Source of the DNA: Metallyticus violacea
Taxonomy: Eukaryota; Arthropoda; Insecta; Mantodea; Metallyticidae
Direction of reading: 5' to 3'
Assembly: GCA_030762175.1 (NCBI GenBank)
Contig: CM060833.1
Coordinates: 160,429,501 to 160,493,500 of the forward strand
Length of the DNA stretch: 64,000 nt
Below, in pieces: positions 35,573 to 47,156 of this stretch. The first letter of the stretch is position 1; every line of letters begins with the position of its first letter. The notes beneath the pieces are model-generated. The model was not told where the DNA came from. It was given only the letters and a program-made list of their open reading frames with translations, and did no database searches. The position numbers were made by a program, and so were the translations under genes.

Positions 35573-36555
35573 GTTAGTATTTTATACAACTGACATTTTC
35601 TTAAATTATCAATGAGAGGGAAAAAACAGAATTAACAAGCAATTATTTCTTTCTAGCTGTAGAATTAGTTTTCAAGCTGAGCATTCATTTTCTGAATGAC
35701 ATATTGTACCAAAAGTAGACATATATTAAACCATCAGCAATTGGTATATATGAAGAGCATAATAACCTCAGAAACAATAGTCTTTAGGACCAAATTAGTT
35801 CTATAATTAAATCAAGCCTACTATGACTCTCTAAATAAATAAACCATAATTTATGGCCTGTGTATATTTGCCCAATATGGTATTATAACAGCTATTTTTT
35901 AGCTCTCTTAAATGCAAATTTCATAAATGTTTCAAAACTTTGCTTTACAAAGAAAGTTGCATCCCTTTACTGTTTCAGGAATGTATAATAATTTTTTTAT
36001 CTATATGATAAGATGATTCTGTTTTTTTTTAAGGTTCTGTGAAACTATTTTGCAACTTAAATCTCTTATCTATTGTACTTACTTTGTACATTTCTAGTAT
36101 AGTCTAGAATAACCGTTATTATTATTTTAGTGTGGGTTATCTAGTTGATAAGTACTCTCTATAACCAATACCTACAACTGTTCATTTTATAACCTGGGTG
36201 ATACCTGATGAAACTAGCATAGTATTTGGAGCTAAGTATAGCTGAGTACAGTATCAAGTAACTCATCTTTGGGAATGGCAATTTAAGTGTTTTAATTTAA
36301 ATATCAATAAATAAGATATATTAGTTGTATTTCTTGTTGGATTATAATGGTAGTAATTTTTAAATGCATAGACTCTGACTTATTATACATTTGGGGGGTA
36401 TTGTGCAATAATGTTGGGTATTAATAAGTATTTAGGGCAATAACTAGAGTAAAAGGTATTTACAGTGGTATAGTACAGGTGCTTTCAATTGTCTGAATAT
36501 TAAATAAATGGTTGATTAATTTAAAGTTTGAAGAAAAAATAATGCTAGGTCTGTT
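35573..36555. other. Intron, nothing recognised
   Basis: AT-rich sequence; a tract ATTATTATTTTAG near 36118-36130 has no matching exon. Confidence 0.45.
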
Positions 36556-36559
36556 TAGT

Positions 36560-37300
36560 CTCACCTTACTGTTTTCCGATGAAAGTTTTGCATCTCAACT
36601 CATTCCTCCTAATAAACTCATCTGCCACTGGATGATAATCTAAGTTCATGACTTCTTCATGATGACAATGGATGACAGCAAAAGTGTTTAGAGATCCTGC
36701 CTCATAACAGACCGAGATATGTCTTTAACCTCCGCAACCTTGAGAATGATTGTTTAGCAGTACATGTTGATACATGAACAGTCAACACTAATTTCACAAA
36801 TTTTAGGCAAGAGAATCCTTTGTTAAATATTCTACCAGACCACCAAAAGAACTGACCACCCTCACTCTCTTTCCTTGTAGGATTTCAAGTAATATAATGG
36901 AGAAGCAAGTGGCCCTTATCAGCATCCAATTCATAGAAACACACAATTTCATATGGTTGTCAGCACCCAGAAGAAACTGCCCTATTTCTGCAAGAGTTTA
37001 TGTGCATTTGTATCAAAACATGATGCCAGGCAGATGAATGTTACATCCATTGTCTCTAAATAGAATGTTTGGTATTTGTCCCAAATATCTGAAAACTGTT
37101 GAATGGCAGGGTCACTAGATTCATCCTACCTTCAGGGCACTTTTCTTTTCCATGGTAATTTTGGAGACTTGGCATCCATTTTGCCAGTCTTCTCCATGGT
37201 CTCATTCAGATTGCTTCAAATTTGTCTCTTATTGGCCTTGGTTTATTCCCCAAATCTTACTGTTTGTGAGTAATATCTTTGGGGAAGTTGAAAAATGAAG
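36560..37300 (-). mobile_element. hAT transposase relic
   Basis: Minus-strand frames give VSTCTAKQSFSRLRRLKTYL and RSVMRQDL, then LDYHPVADEF. This is the hAT C-terminal region (ER.FS.L.RLKTYLRS.M...RL, followed by V.D.F). Upstream (37100-37290) fragments such as YELDADKGHLL are less clear. Stops and frame changes mark a dead copy. Confidence 0.6.
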
Positions 37301-38505
37301 TCTATTCAACTAAGCCTCACATCCTAGAGAAACTTGAAACAAGCTTTCAAAACAAAGTTCTATATATATTGGTGATGGAGAACTGAATACATGGTAGTGA
37401 TAATTTCCTAAGAAGATGTGGATGATGTGTCAGAAAAAATGGACAGCATTTCCTCCACCTACTATAAGGAAGGTGAGTACCAAAATATATTATTTAATAT
37501 GCTGCACCGAAGTTTTAAAATGGTGAAACTTTTGAGCCCCATGGGTCTATGCAAGAAAATATCAACAACATAAGCTCTAGCCACAATCCAGCATAACCAC
37601 TTTTAAACTGTTCTCAATGTATTATATATCTATGCAAAGGCTACAATTACTAAGACCAATGAAAGAACCATAAATGACCATGTGCATTCTCAAACATATG
37701 TGAATATGGTAGACACACAGCATACACAGAACAAAGAATGCAAGAAAAGCTAAACACCTCTACTACATCAATGTAAACAAACTCCATAAGTTGATACTTG
37801 CAGAATTAAGTAAATAGCACATTGACTTTTATAGGAATATTTTAATATAAAAAGCAGAACATTCTCCAGAGAGAAATATAAGAGATACTATTGAAATATA
37901 CAAAGAAATAGTCAAATGAATAAGATAAATAAGTTAATAAATATACTAGTAATAACTGAAAGCCTCTCTTGGAGCAACAAATCCTCGACTAATATCTACC
38001 TAACTAAACTTAAGGAGACAATCTTTTCTCCCATTCCTCCTCTTCAGCTGTCTATTATATAATATGCCACTGCAGTATGCAGCTTGAGAAAGTATATCAT
38101 AAAATGTGCAAATATCATCATGAAATAATTAATTTTTATAATAAGGCAATACCTAAAAACCAAGGCTACTGTGATTAACACCAGCTGTGAAAGGATAAGG
38201 CGATGTTTAAATCTAAATTTATTTTTTGGATTCTCTAAATCCATGTTGGATAAATTAAGAAAATTAATTGCTTGTGATACGTCAAGATTGTTTTCTATCT
38301 CTTAATTACATGTTAATCATTAATCTCAGAGGTACTTCAGCAAGACAATGTCTAATCTATGAGTTCTAAGCCATCTGTATATGATACAGATGTAATAAGG
38401 GTTGTAGGAAGCTGTTGGGCAAGCTTGAAGTTGCTTCTTAACACAAAAAACAATTTAGACAACTTTGGCTATAAAATTGCTGGAATATCATTTATTTTTC
38501 ATCCT

Positions 38506-38510
<5 letters not shown>
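37301..38510. other. Intron, nothing recognised
   Basis: Includes an exon-like stretch at 37413-37472 that I rejected because no frame fits. Otherwise featureless. Confidence 0.4.

Positions 38511-38563
<53 letters not shown>
38511..38563 (+). repeat. (ATT)n microsatellite
   Basis: About 17 uninterrupted ATT units. Confidence 0.97.
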
Positions 38564-39916
38564 GGGTGGTTCTGTATTTAAATAATAATTTTGTACATGA
38601 TGCAGCCTCAGACAATGTTATCCATAAATCTTTTAATCCCAAAATCTGGGTGTGTATTTGGTTATAGAGATAAATCTACCCATTTTAGAATGAATATCCC
38701 AAATTTCTGCATTTTGGAAAATGTTATTGATACTGGTGAAAACCATAATCATAGATGATATTTTTTTCTGCATAAAGCAGAAACTGTCAAACACAGAAAC
38801 AGAAATGGTATGCCACTGCTTGTAAGGGAAATTATTCTTGAACAGTCTCTTTGATGTAAACTACATTTTGAACAATGTATAATTTCAAGAAAATAACAAT
38901 ATATGCAAGTCTCTGTCATAAAAACTGGATTTCTTTGCAACATTCTGCAAGGGTGCATTGGGTTTTTGGTGTCCTGTTTACTAGGGCACTACACAGAATA
39001 GCTCTTATAGTAAATATCTGTACATAACATCAACAATACATCTTATTGTGAGTGGCTAAGAAGATCACTAAATCATGATTTTCATGGTCAACAATATCGT
39101 GTAAAAGTGTGACACTATCATTAAGAAATAAGGTAAAAGTTATTGAATGAAAGGAAAGGGAAAAACAGAAGTTAAGATAAATAATGTTAAACGTTTGCTT
39201 GGTGAAAAACTCAGATGCATGGCACTGTGAAAAAATTAATATCACATCATGAGTAGATTGGGGCAATAATAGAAACATGAAAAGAAAATAGAAAACAACA
39301 GGCTATGAAGAAATAAACAAAATGTTATGGAAATGGTTTGTTCTGTGCCCAAAAAAAAAAAAAAAAGCCTGTTTCCAAACATATTCTGCAGGCTGACTTT
39401 CTTGAAAACTAGCGAAAAAACTAAATAAGCCAGAATTCAAGGCTTCTAATGAAAGGTTAGAAAGTTTCAAAAACAGGCACAAAAATGTCTGGAATCAGAT
39501 ATGTGGAGAAACGAGCAATGCTATCAATTCTGTTGTTTTCAAGTGGCAGGAAAACTGAAAACATATTTCAGCTAAGCTTTCCTATAATAGAAATGAGAAG
39601 ATTCATTTTAGGGCTTTTCCTTTGCATTTTCTCCACTTCTTTTGCATGAAGAAAAATGTGTGTAGGTGACAAGATGCCAAAAGAATGTCTCATTATATCT
39701 CACTGTATAAGATTTTGCAGATGATGAAGTGATTTATTTTAAATCTGAATAAACGTGAAAATCTGCTCAGAACAGAAAAATATATGGAACCAAGTCAGTT
39801 TTATCTTGAACAGGTTTTATTATATTAGCAAAGCAGTTAAGAAATCAGAGCAACAATATCTCTAATGTTGCTGATACAGGTCTGTTCTGGCTCAAGGAAT
39901 ATGTTTCCTGTTGCAG
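38564..39916. other. Intron, nothing recognised; poly-A run
   Basis: AT-rich sequence; 18 A in a row near 39350-39366. Ends at acceptor TTCCTGTTGCAG. Confidence 0.45.
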
Positions 39917-40139
39917 ACCACCCACATTAGAAGATCCATCACCTCAGCAGCAGACAGATGTTTCACGTCACTCACGCAGTAGCAGTGAGAGGCACAGCCC
40001 CAGTCAGAAGTCACAGCAGCCTCAGTTGTCATCCGTCCCACACACTGTCACACCTGAAATGCCTACAAGAAGACATCATCAGCAACAGCCCCCTCGCATT
40101 CCCCAGCGAAGCCTCTCACAGCCAACAGATCTCACGCAG
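39917..40139 (+). CDS. sei: Erg-type K+ channel, C-terminal tail exon 6
   Basis: Acceptor TGTTGCAG| and donor ACGCAG|GTATTA. The first base completes an Arg codon; the exon ends in phase 0. It encodes 74 residues, very rich in Pro, Ser, Gln and His (PPTLEDPSPQQQTDVSRHSR; RRHHQQQPPRIPQRSLSQP). Reads as a disordered tail with PPR.P-type proline motifs. No frame disruption. The plus-strand frame at 39958-40146 starting with MFHVTHAV is a shadow in another frame. Confidence 0.92.
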
Positions 40140-41595
40140 GTATTAAAATGTTTTTCTGCATTTAATGTCCATCTAGAAAAGTTAATATTTTGCTGAGCTT
40201 TTAGTCAAGAAAAGGAGCTGAAATCTAATTTGACAAGTATTATTGTAAATAAACATTGCAAAATTAATTTTTCAGATTTTTATGGACAAAATAACAAATG
40301 GCTATAAAAAACGAGTTATGTGATAAATTTTGCAAAACATAGTAACAATACCTCACAGAATGTGTAAAAGATTTCCACCTCATTGCATACATTAGACATT
40401 CAGCTTTGTATATTGGTGCTTAAGTTGAAGTCTTTATTAAAAAAACTCAATGAAACCATACAAAAAGTTTATAGGATATATTCTTTTTAGTTTAATGAAA
40501 GCTTGAAAGCTCTTTGTTAAAAATGTATGAAAACACTAAGAATTAACTATTTCTTGAACACTCATAGAATGATCCCAAGCACCTAGTTCTCATTGTAAAT
40601 ATTAAGGAAAAAAGTTGTAGAATTTTATATTTTTACTAAACTCTGTACCTTAAGTGTTTATCCTAAAGCTTCTTTATAAATAATGTTTTGGGTCCATTTA
40701 TTAGATTTAAGATTTTATATATATAGACACACACGCGCGCGCGCACGCACACACACACACACAAAATATATACATAAAGTAGCAAACAATGTCTATTAAT
40801 ATACTTATAACTGTCAAAATGATAGCCTGTACAGCTCAAAGTGGGAAATTTAAAAAATTATAGAGAAAATTGGAGGAAGTTGCTATAAAACATGCTTAAA
40901 GCTGAAAATTTTACACATAAAAGAACAAGAAACAGCATGGGAATTTATAAGACTACCTACTGCAAAAAGATAAAAACTTCAGTTGTAAGTCATTGTAAGG
41001 TCTATAATCACTGCCCTTGAAGGAAGTGAATAACTATAAATAAAAAATATCAAAAAGCAAAATACTTTTGTAATTGAAAATTGCTTTAAGGTTCTACAGG
41101 GGAATAAAGAAAAAATGAAAAATAACTACAAAATGAAAAAGCAATAAAAAAGTTATGTAAAATGATAGCCATGCTAAGGAAATAAGTAGCAAAATAAAGA
41201 AGTTAAATACATAAAAGTGTAAAATTTTTATGAATCCTGCCGTACCAATAAGAGATATAATGCAGAGTGCAAAAAAGGAAACAAAGGAAGGAATGAGGGA
41301 AAACAAGGAATAAATACCTAACAGACTTTGCTGGGCAAAATACAAAACTGAATATAACTGTAATTAAATCCCCACAGAAACATGATTTACTCGAATAAAT
41401 GAATTTCCTGAATAAATGAAGATCTTAAACAATTCAATATTTAACTGAGAAAAATAAAGGGTGGAAAGAAGAGAGCAGTCAACCAAGGAACAAAATACAA
41501 GAAACCCTACAACTAATGAAATAAAATGGAGAAGACACTGAGTCCATAGTGCCCTACAAAAAGAGCTGATATTGAATGCGTTCTACGAAACTTCT
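40140..41595. other. Intron, nothing recognised apart from a dinucleotide repeat
   Basis: AT-rich. Contains the CA/CG tract listed separately. Confidence 0.45.
40727..40763 (+). repeat. Alternating (CA)n(CG)n(CA)n tract
   Basis: CACACACGCGCGCGCGCACG and further CA units: a purine-pyrimidine alternation able to adopt Z-DNA. Confidence 0.9.
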
Positions 41596-41619
41596 AATCA
41601 ACCTACATGAAGGTTTTGG

Positions 41620-43340
41620 TTTATTGGTGAACTAAAGGAATAATTTGGTAATGCTGAGAAGGTCCTTGGTAATATAGGGTGGCACATATTCTATTTGCCA
41701 GTTGTTACAATACAGTCTACCCTATACCATGAGCTTGCTCGTCAATAAATTCTACCTTATACCATGAACTTGCTCGTCAGAATATTCACAGTGATCTTGA
41801 TTGCTAAAATATTTGGATGTTCTGTATTTAATTTAACATTGGCTTGAGAGTAGATTAGCTGATTGCTAGTGGTCATCGGGAATGGTATTATTGATAATTT
41901 TTTCCCAAGCTTCCAAATTATTTTTCACTATTTGTTGCTATCATTTGGTTGCATTTCAGTCGATGGTGTTTGTTTAGAATAATATTCATACCCTTACACA
42001 ATGGACAGTAATTATCCTTGATTAATTTCATCCTAAAAAGAAGTTCTGACTGGCAATCATGCCCAACAATTAAGCAGAATTGGTCTACTCCAATTTTTCT
42101 TGGTTTCAATATAAGATTTTGAAAGTTTTTAAAATTTCATATGGTTTTCCTTAAAGTTGGATATTTTGTTGTTCTAATTCAGTTATTAATCTTTTTATCA
42201 TTTCAATTTAGAAGGAAGTTCTAGTTCAAAAGATAGTTTTGCTTTTTTGATGGTTCCTTTTTTGCTGAGTATCAGCAATCTCATTTCCCTTTAATCCCAC
42301 GTGGCTCAGGATCCATTATAAAATTATTTCGATATTTCTGATCTGGATTGGTATGATATAATTTTCTATTATTTATAACGCATTTTGTGGGTAACTGTAA
42401 TTCATTATACTTTGTAGTGCTACTTTAGACTCTTAAGATAAGAATTTTTAGGTCTATACAATAGATTTTCTAAAGCTGCTCTAATTGCCATTATTTTGCC
42501 ATCAAAACTGTCAGCATACTCTCCTAAAGGTGTATAATTGAGAGAATTTTTCACAGTACATTCCAAAACCTGCTCTATTTTTAAATGATTTATGTGTATA
42601 TGCTGTACACCATATATCAGCTGAATAATAGTTGTTTAGTGTACTAAGTGCTGTCAATCTTAATTACTTCAGATAGAATTGTTCTTCAATTAAAAGGATG
42701 TAGGCATCAACACACTGAAACTACCATAAAATCTGGTTTAGATTAAAAGTAAAGATACTTAAAATTATGTCAACACATTAAAACTCTCTTGATGTTCCAC
42801 TTTTTAACTTTTTTAAAAAGTGGAACATCAAGAGAGTTTTAATGTGTTGACATGATTTTAAGTAGTTTTACTTTTAATCTAAACCAGAATTGTTCTTCTT
42901 GGAGACCATTGTATCCAGATTTACTTTCATGCTGATATTTATATATTGTAAAGAGTCAGTTGATATAATGGCAGGTTTATAGATTTTTTTTAAATTTTGT
43001 CTAAATCTTCTATATGTAATTTTTGAGTTTGTTGCATTTTTAATATTTGTGTGCTGTCAGGAATATGAAACCATTTATTCCTGTGTTGCCATTTTAATTG
43101 GCAGGTTGTTAGTTACGCTCTGCATTGCAGCAATAGGCCTTGCTTTTGGGGCTCCTATTAAGGGTATTTTATTTAACTTCTATTAAGTCAAGATTTAGTT
43201 GGTGATTATTCTGGGGACTTTATATATCAACATTGTATATTTTGCATTCAGTAACCATATGACTGAGTGATTTCATCAGAGTCTGTGGAGTTCATGGTTT
43301 TTGAAGTAGATGTTTTACTTATACCAGAGTTTCTGACTCC
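41620..43340 (-). mobile_element. Antisense LINE with RNase H domain, interrupted by a foldback
   Basis: Minus-strand order: LIGAPKARPIAAMQSVTNNL near 43110-43160 (post-RT block A.R...TPI.A); then an RNase H domain with RAGFGMYCEKFSQLYTPLGE and FDGKIMAIRAALENLLYRP (about 42460-42600); a degenerate H-block near 42290 (WIPSHV..KGNEIAD-like, read as ATWD*REMRLL); then a terminal knuckle CPLCKGMNIILNKHHRLKC (41960-42020). A 198-bp foldback element (42688-42885) is inserted in it. Stops and frameshifts throughout. Similar in layout to the RNase H LINE at 12243-13645 but in opposite orientation. Confidence 0.7.
42688..42885. mobile_element. Foldback element with 13-bp target duplication
   Basis: Arms 42733-42808 and 42812-42887 are near-perfect reverse complements with almost no spacer (centre TTTTTAACTTTTTTAAAAA). 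A single-copy piece (42688-42732) lies at the left. Exact 13-bp duplication AGAATTGTTCTTC at 42675-42687 and 42886-42898 defines the insertion, and the LINE reads on across it. Same architecture as 34603-34920 but a different sequence and no hammerhead seen. A shared GTGGAAC next to a T-rich end recalls Penelope-like ends (weak). Confidence 0.85.
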
Positions 43341-44745
43341 TACGAGTATGCCATTTGCCACCTATCAATGTTTATGTAGACAATTAAAGTTATAAAAACA
43401 TATTGTTATCATTATCAATATTAATTTCAAAAATTATAAAATATCTACATTATATTTATGTAATAATATTTCAATTTGTGACTTTATACTGAGTGATAAG
43501 CCACTGTCATTGCAGAGTAGCATTGAAAAGTGTTATTTTGTATTAGAGCGTTTACATCATAACTGTAATACACTTAGCATTACCCAGGTGCACCAAAAAG
43601 TATTGGAATTACTGTGCACCCTTGGCTTGAGAATATGAGAATAATTAAACTTCTTCCTACAAAACATAAAGTTTCATACTATTAAGTATTTATGGTAGAT
43701 CAATGTTAAAAATGGGGATAAACATGTCTGAAATGGCATAAAAGCCATACTAGAAAGCATCTAAGTGGAAAAAAGGATTGAGCATACAGTGTTTGAAATT
43801 CACATATTGAAGCATTTATAGGTCACCAGATAGTTCATAAGATACATTTACAGAACATACTGAAACTCTGTTAAACTTTTTAATAGTAAAGACAAGTATG
43901 TTCTTAACTGTGATGATTTTTATGTGAAGTTTAATAGCCAGGAGACAACTGAATTCAGTTCTTCAATTCTATCATGTGAAGTTGATTATTAATAAGGCCA
44001 CCTGAATGACCAAAGATATTATAAGATTTGCCGAATCAAAATGCTATATTAACTGTTTTTCATTGTAAAAGAAAATGTAAATTTAGGTATCAGTGATTAT
44101 AATACATTACCAGTTCATTAGCAAGCCCTGTGTTAACAGTATAAATGGCAATAGAAAATCCAATATTGTGTAGATCATTCAGCAAGAAAGATGTAGACTA
44201 TTTCCTTTTGTTAATAAATCAGAATAGGTTAGATGACCTAAATGAAGCTAATTAAAATTTTAAGGTAAAAAGTTTTACAAATACAATAGCATACTATGTC
44301 CACGTTGCTTGCCCATTAAGGAAGCTCAAAATGAAACAAAATGTAAAAAATAAAAATTAAGTAACAAAAGAATTTGAGGCTTCATGTAAAAGAAAAAGCT
44401 CTTACATGAAATATGTAAGTTATATATATATATATATATAACTACCAATAATCCATTCTTTTACATGTTACCAAAAATGCACAGCAATTCTAAAACAGGT
44501 TATATTGGGGAAAAAACCTACAATAATATCAAATGTATACTTGATTCCAAAAGCTTAAGTAAAATATATTGGGATATTGTAAGAAAAAAGATTGGTAAAG
44601 AAATAACAAAGTTAATTAAAACATTAAAATTGTATGAAGGAAATTTCTCAAGCCTTCAATTGCTATTTTGTTAGCATTAGTAAAATAGAATATTTATTTC
44701 AATATTTTATTACAAAAAGCATAACAAATGATTGATGCATTTCTT
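43341..44745. other. Intron, nothing recognised apart from (TA)n
   Basis: AT-rich; (TA)n at 44420-44441. A 69-codon frame at 44465-44674 (MLPKMHSNSK...) might recall the PKIHK block of a Penelope-type RT but is too short to claim. Confidence 0.4.
44420..44441 (+). repeat. (TA)n microsatellite
   Basis: Eleven TA units in a row. Confidence 0.95.
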
Positions 44746-45221
44746 ACAATTGAAAATGACCCAACTTTCTTGAGGCCCTAACATGTCAGCATGGGTTAGA
44801 GCCATGCTTCACCTAATTTTCTTCTTTTTCTCTCTTCACTTTCCCAATCCATTTGCCTCTTACTGTTCCTAAATATTCACCCATACTCCTACTTCGTTCC
44901 CATGCTCTGTTAACATTTTTGTTGTTACAATATTGTTTTCCATTTTATTCCATTTTGGATCCTATATATCCTCTCTCCAATTAATTGTTTCCGTGCACTG
45001 CATCAAACAGTGAAATATACCCTCTGTTTCCTTTACACATAACCATATTTCCGTGTTGCTGCTTCTAAATCCTTTAAGATATAATCCTACAACTGTTATT
45101 GCACCTACCATTAGATCATCCACAAGGTGTTCCTGATATCTCTTTGTTTCCTATTACTGGACACTGTGAGCTACTTTTTGCAACTCTTTCTAAAATGTCA
45201 TCAATAAATAAATTAAACTTA

Positions 45222-45426
45222 TTAATTGATATCATAGTATGATTCAGTTGAATTACACACTCTTAAAGCTTCACTTACTTTTCATAAATGTATGGAACCG
45301 GTTTCGAGAACATTTATAAAAAGTAAGTGAAGCTTTAAGAGTGTGTAGTTCAACTGAATCATACTATGATATCAATTAATGTGATTTGCTTCACTGTGCA
45401 AAGTTCCAATTTACATTTAAGTAATA
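45222..45426. mobile_element. Penelope-like foldback element, second copy
   Basis: Palindrome with arms from AATTGATATCATAGTATGAT to GTATGGAACCGGTTTCGAGA and back. It adds a single-copy end (45375-45426) that is the reverse complement of the left end of 34603-34920, so the two copies insert in opposite orientation. Exact 12-bp duplication AAATTAAACTTA at 45210-45221 and 45427-45438. Only half of the hammerhead core is kept at the hairpin tip (GGAACCGGTTTCGAGAACAT); the CTGAAGA part is missing. Confidence 0.88.
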
Positions 45427-45855
45427 AAATTAAACTTAACTTACATCCCTTTCTTAACCCCAGTTTTTGGTCAATTACATCTGCAGTACATTTCTATTGC
45501 TTTTAATACAAAACTCCACTCCTTCATATATTTTCTTTATCTCTATAATGAACTCCTTACTTACATTCTTTTTCCTTAATTTCCATTCTAATGCATCCCT
45601 ATTAATAGTATTGAATGTTTCAGCAAAGAATATATTTACACACTTCCTCATTTGTAACTTAAGTTTTTGCTTACTATTGTCTATATTACTATTATGTTTT
45701 CCGCTAGTCTTTTCCCCTTCCTAAACCCTGCTTGAAACTCACTTATTTTGTCTTCCTTTACTGCTCATTCCTATAATCTTTCTGCCATTATCCCTCTATA
45801 TATTTTTCCCACTATAGACAGAAGGTTAATTCCTTTATATTACCTGGTTTATTTA

Positions 45856-47156
45856 CGAGGTGGTATCCTTAATATTCGGTACTGGTGCTGCCATCTCGAC
45901 AGTAGTTGCAGTAGAGTTTTGTACTGCTAGGTGGCAACACTAGCAAATCTGATGATTGAACGTTTAAAGTTTCATGCAGCTGGGTAGATGTTTTGAGATT
46001 CTATAGTACTTTTCATGATACTCTCTATGTAGTGTGTGTCAATTTTACGATGGATCCAAGATTAGAGCAGAGAGTGTGTGCATCAAATTCTGTGCAAATA
46101 TGAGGAAAAATACAATGGAGACCCTCGCAATAATTCAACAAATATTTGGGGGACAAAGCATGGGCCGTACACATGTGTTTGAGTGGCATGTTCGGTTCAG
46201 GGCCGGCTATTGAAGACGGTGCTCACACAGTAGGCCCGTCAGCTGTACAACGCCTAACATTGTTACCAAAGTTTAACACCTTGTTTATGAAGATCGACGT
46301 CGAACCATTGAAGACCTTACACATGAAGTGGAAATTGGTTATGGTACATGCCAACAAATTTTAACTGTTGAATTAGGCATGCATCGTGTGGCCGCAAAAT
46401 TTGTGCCAAGGATCCTGACTGCTTATCAGAAGATGCAGCGGGTTGAAGTTTGCAAGGAGCTTCGTCAGGCCTTAACCTTCTTGTCCTGGAGTATCACCGG
46501 CGACGAGAGATGGATGTACGCTTATGACCCGGAGACAAAACAACAATCCTCCCAGTGGAAGAGCCCGAACTCACCAAGACCAAAAAAAGCGAGACAAGTG
46601 AAGAGCAAAATCAAGAGCATGCTCCTCGTTTTCTTTAATACAAAGGGGATTGTGCACAAAGAATTCGTCCCACCAAATCAAATAGTGAATTCCATGTACT
46701 AATGTGACGTTTTGCAGAGGCTCTGTGAAAATGTGCGGAAATGACGGCCCGAACTTTGGCGATAAGGGAACTGGCTGTTGCATTACGATAATGCGCCCTG
46801 TCACAATTCCTTGTTCACCAGAAACTTTTTGACTAAAAACAACATGACGGTTGTCCCCCGCCCACCGTACTCGCCTGATTTGGCACCCTGCGACTTCGCT
46901 CAATTCCCCAAACTGAAAATCAAGTTGACAGGACATCGGTTCGACACAATTGAGAGGATTCAAGAAGAAACGCTGTCTGTGCCAAACATCCTCAAAGAAC
47001 ATGACTTCCAAGATACACTTGGAAAATGGCAGAATCACTGGGACCGGTGTACAAATGTGGAAGGGAACTACTTCGAGGGTGATGGCGGTCATTAGTCTCA
47101 AGGTAAGTTTTTGACCAATGGCAGCACCAGTTCCAAATATTCTGGATATCACCTCG
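45856..47156 (+). mobile_element. Near-complete mariner element, 1,301 bp
   Basis: Flanked by TA on both sides. Terminal inverted repeats of about 40 bp: left CGAGGTGGTATCC...GGTACTGGTGCTGCCAT and right (reverse complement) CGAGGTGATATCC...GGAACTGGTGCTGCCAT. Base composition is clearly GC-richer than its host. Inserted in the antisense LINE (44750-48440), so it is younger than that LINE. Among mariner copies in the window it has the best preserved ends and catalytic residues. Confidence 0.95.
46050..47095 (+). pseudogene. Mariner transposase, frameshifted
   Basis: Start ATG at 46050 (MDPRLEQRV). The order is CIKFC (DNA-binding), FGGQSMGRTHVFEWHVRF, RRTIEDLTHEVEIGYGTCQQ, LGMHRVAAKFVPRIL, then catalytic SITGDERWMYAYDPETK (first Asp codon 46502-46504), KKARQVKSKIKSMLLVFFN, LHYDNAPCHNS (second Asp 46787-46789) and PPYSPDLAPCDF (third Asp 46892-46894). 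The last two are 35 codons apart, giving the mariner D34D signature. It ends EGNYFEGDGGH. At least a frameshift in a GTGTGTG run near 46073, one near 46200 and a TAA-containing break near 46700 inactivate it. All three catalytic Asp are intact. The minus-strand frame 46571-47152 is a shadow. Confidence 0.93.

Noticed and set aside
37413..37472. Cassette-like exon (acceptor CCTAAG, donor GGAAG|GTGAGT, 60 bp)
   Set aside because: In the phase required between channel exons 5 and 6 it meets a TGA at once, and the acceptor tract is poor.
46571..47152. 193-codon minus-strand frame
   Set aside because: Shadow of the mariner transposase on the plus strand, which explains the bases with D34D motifs.
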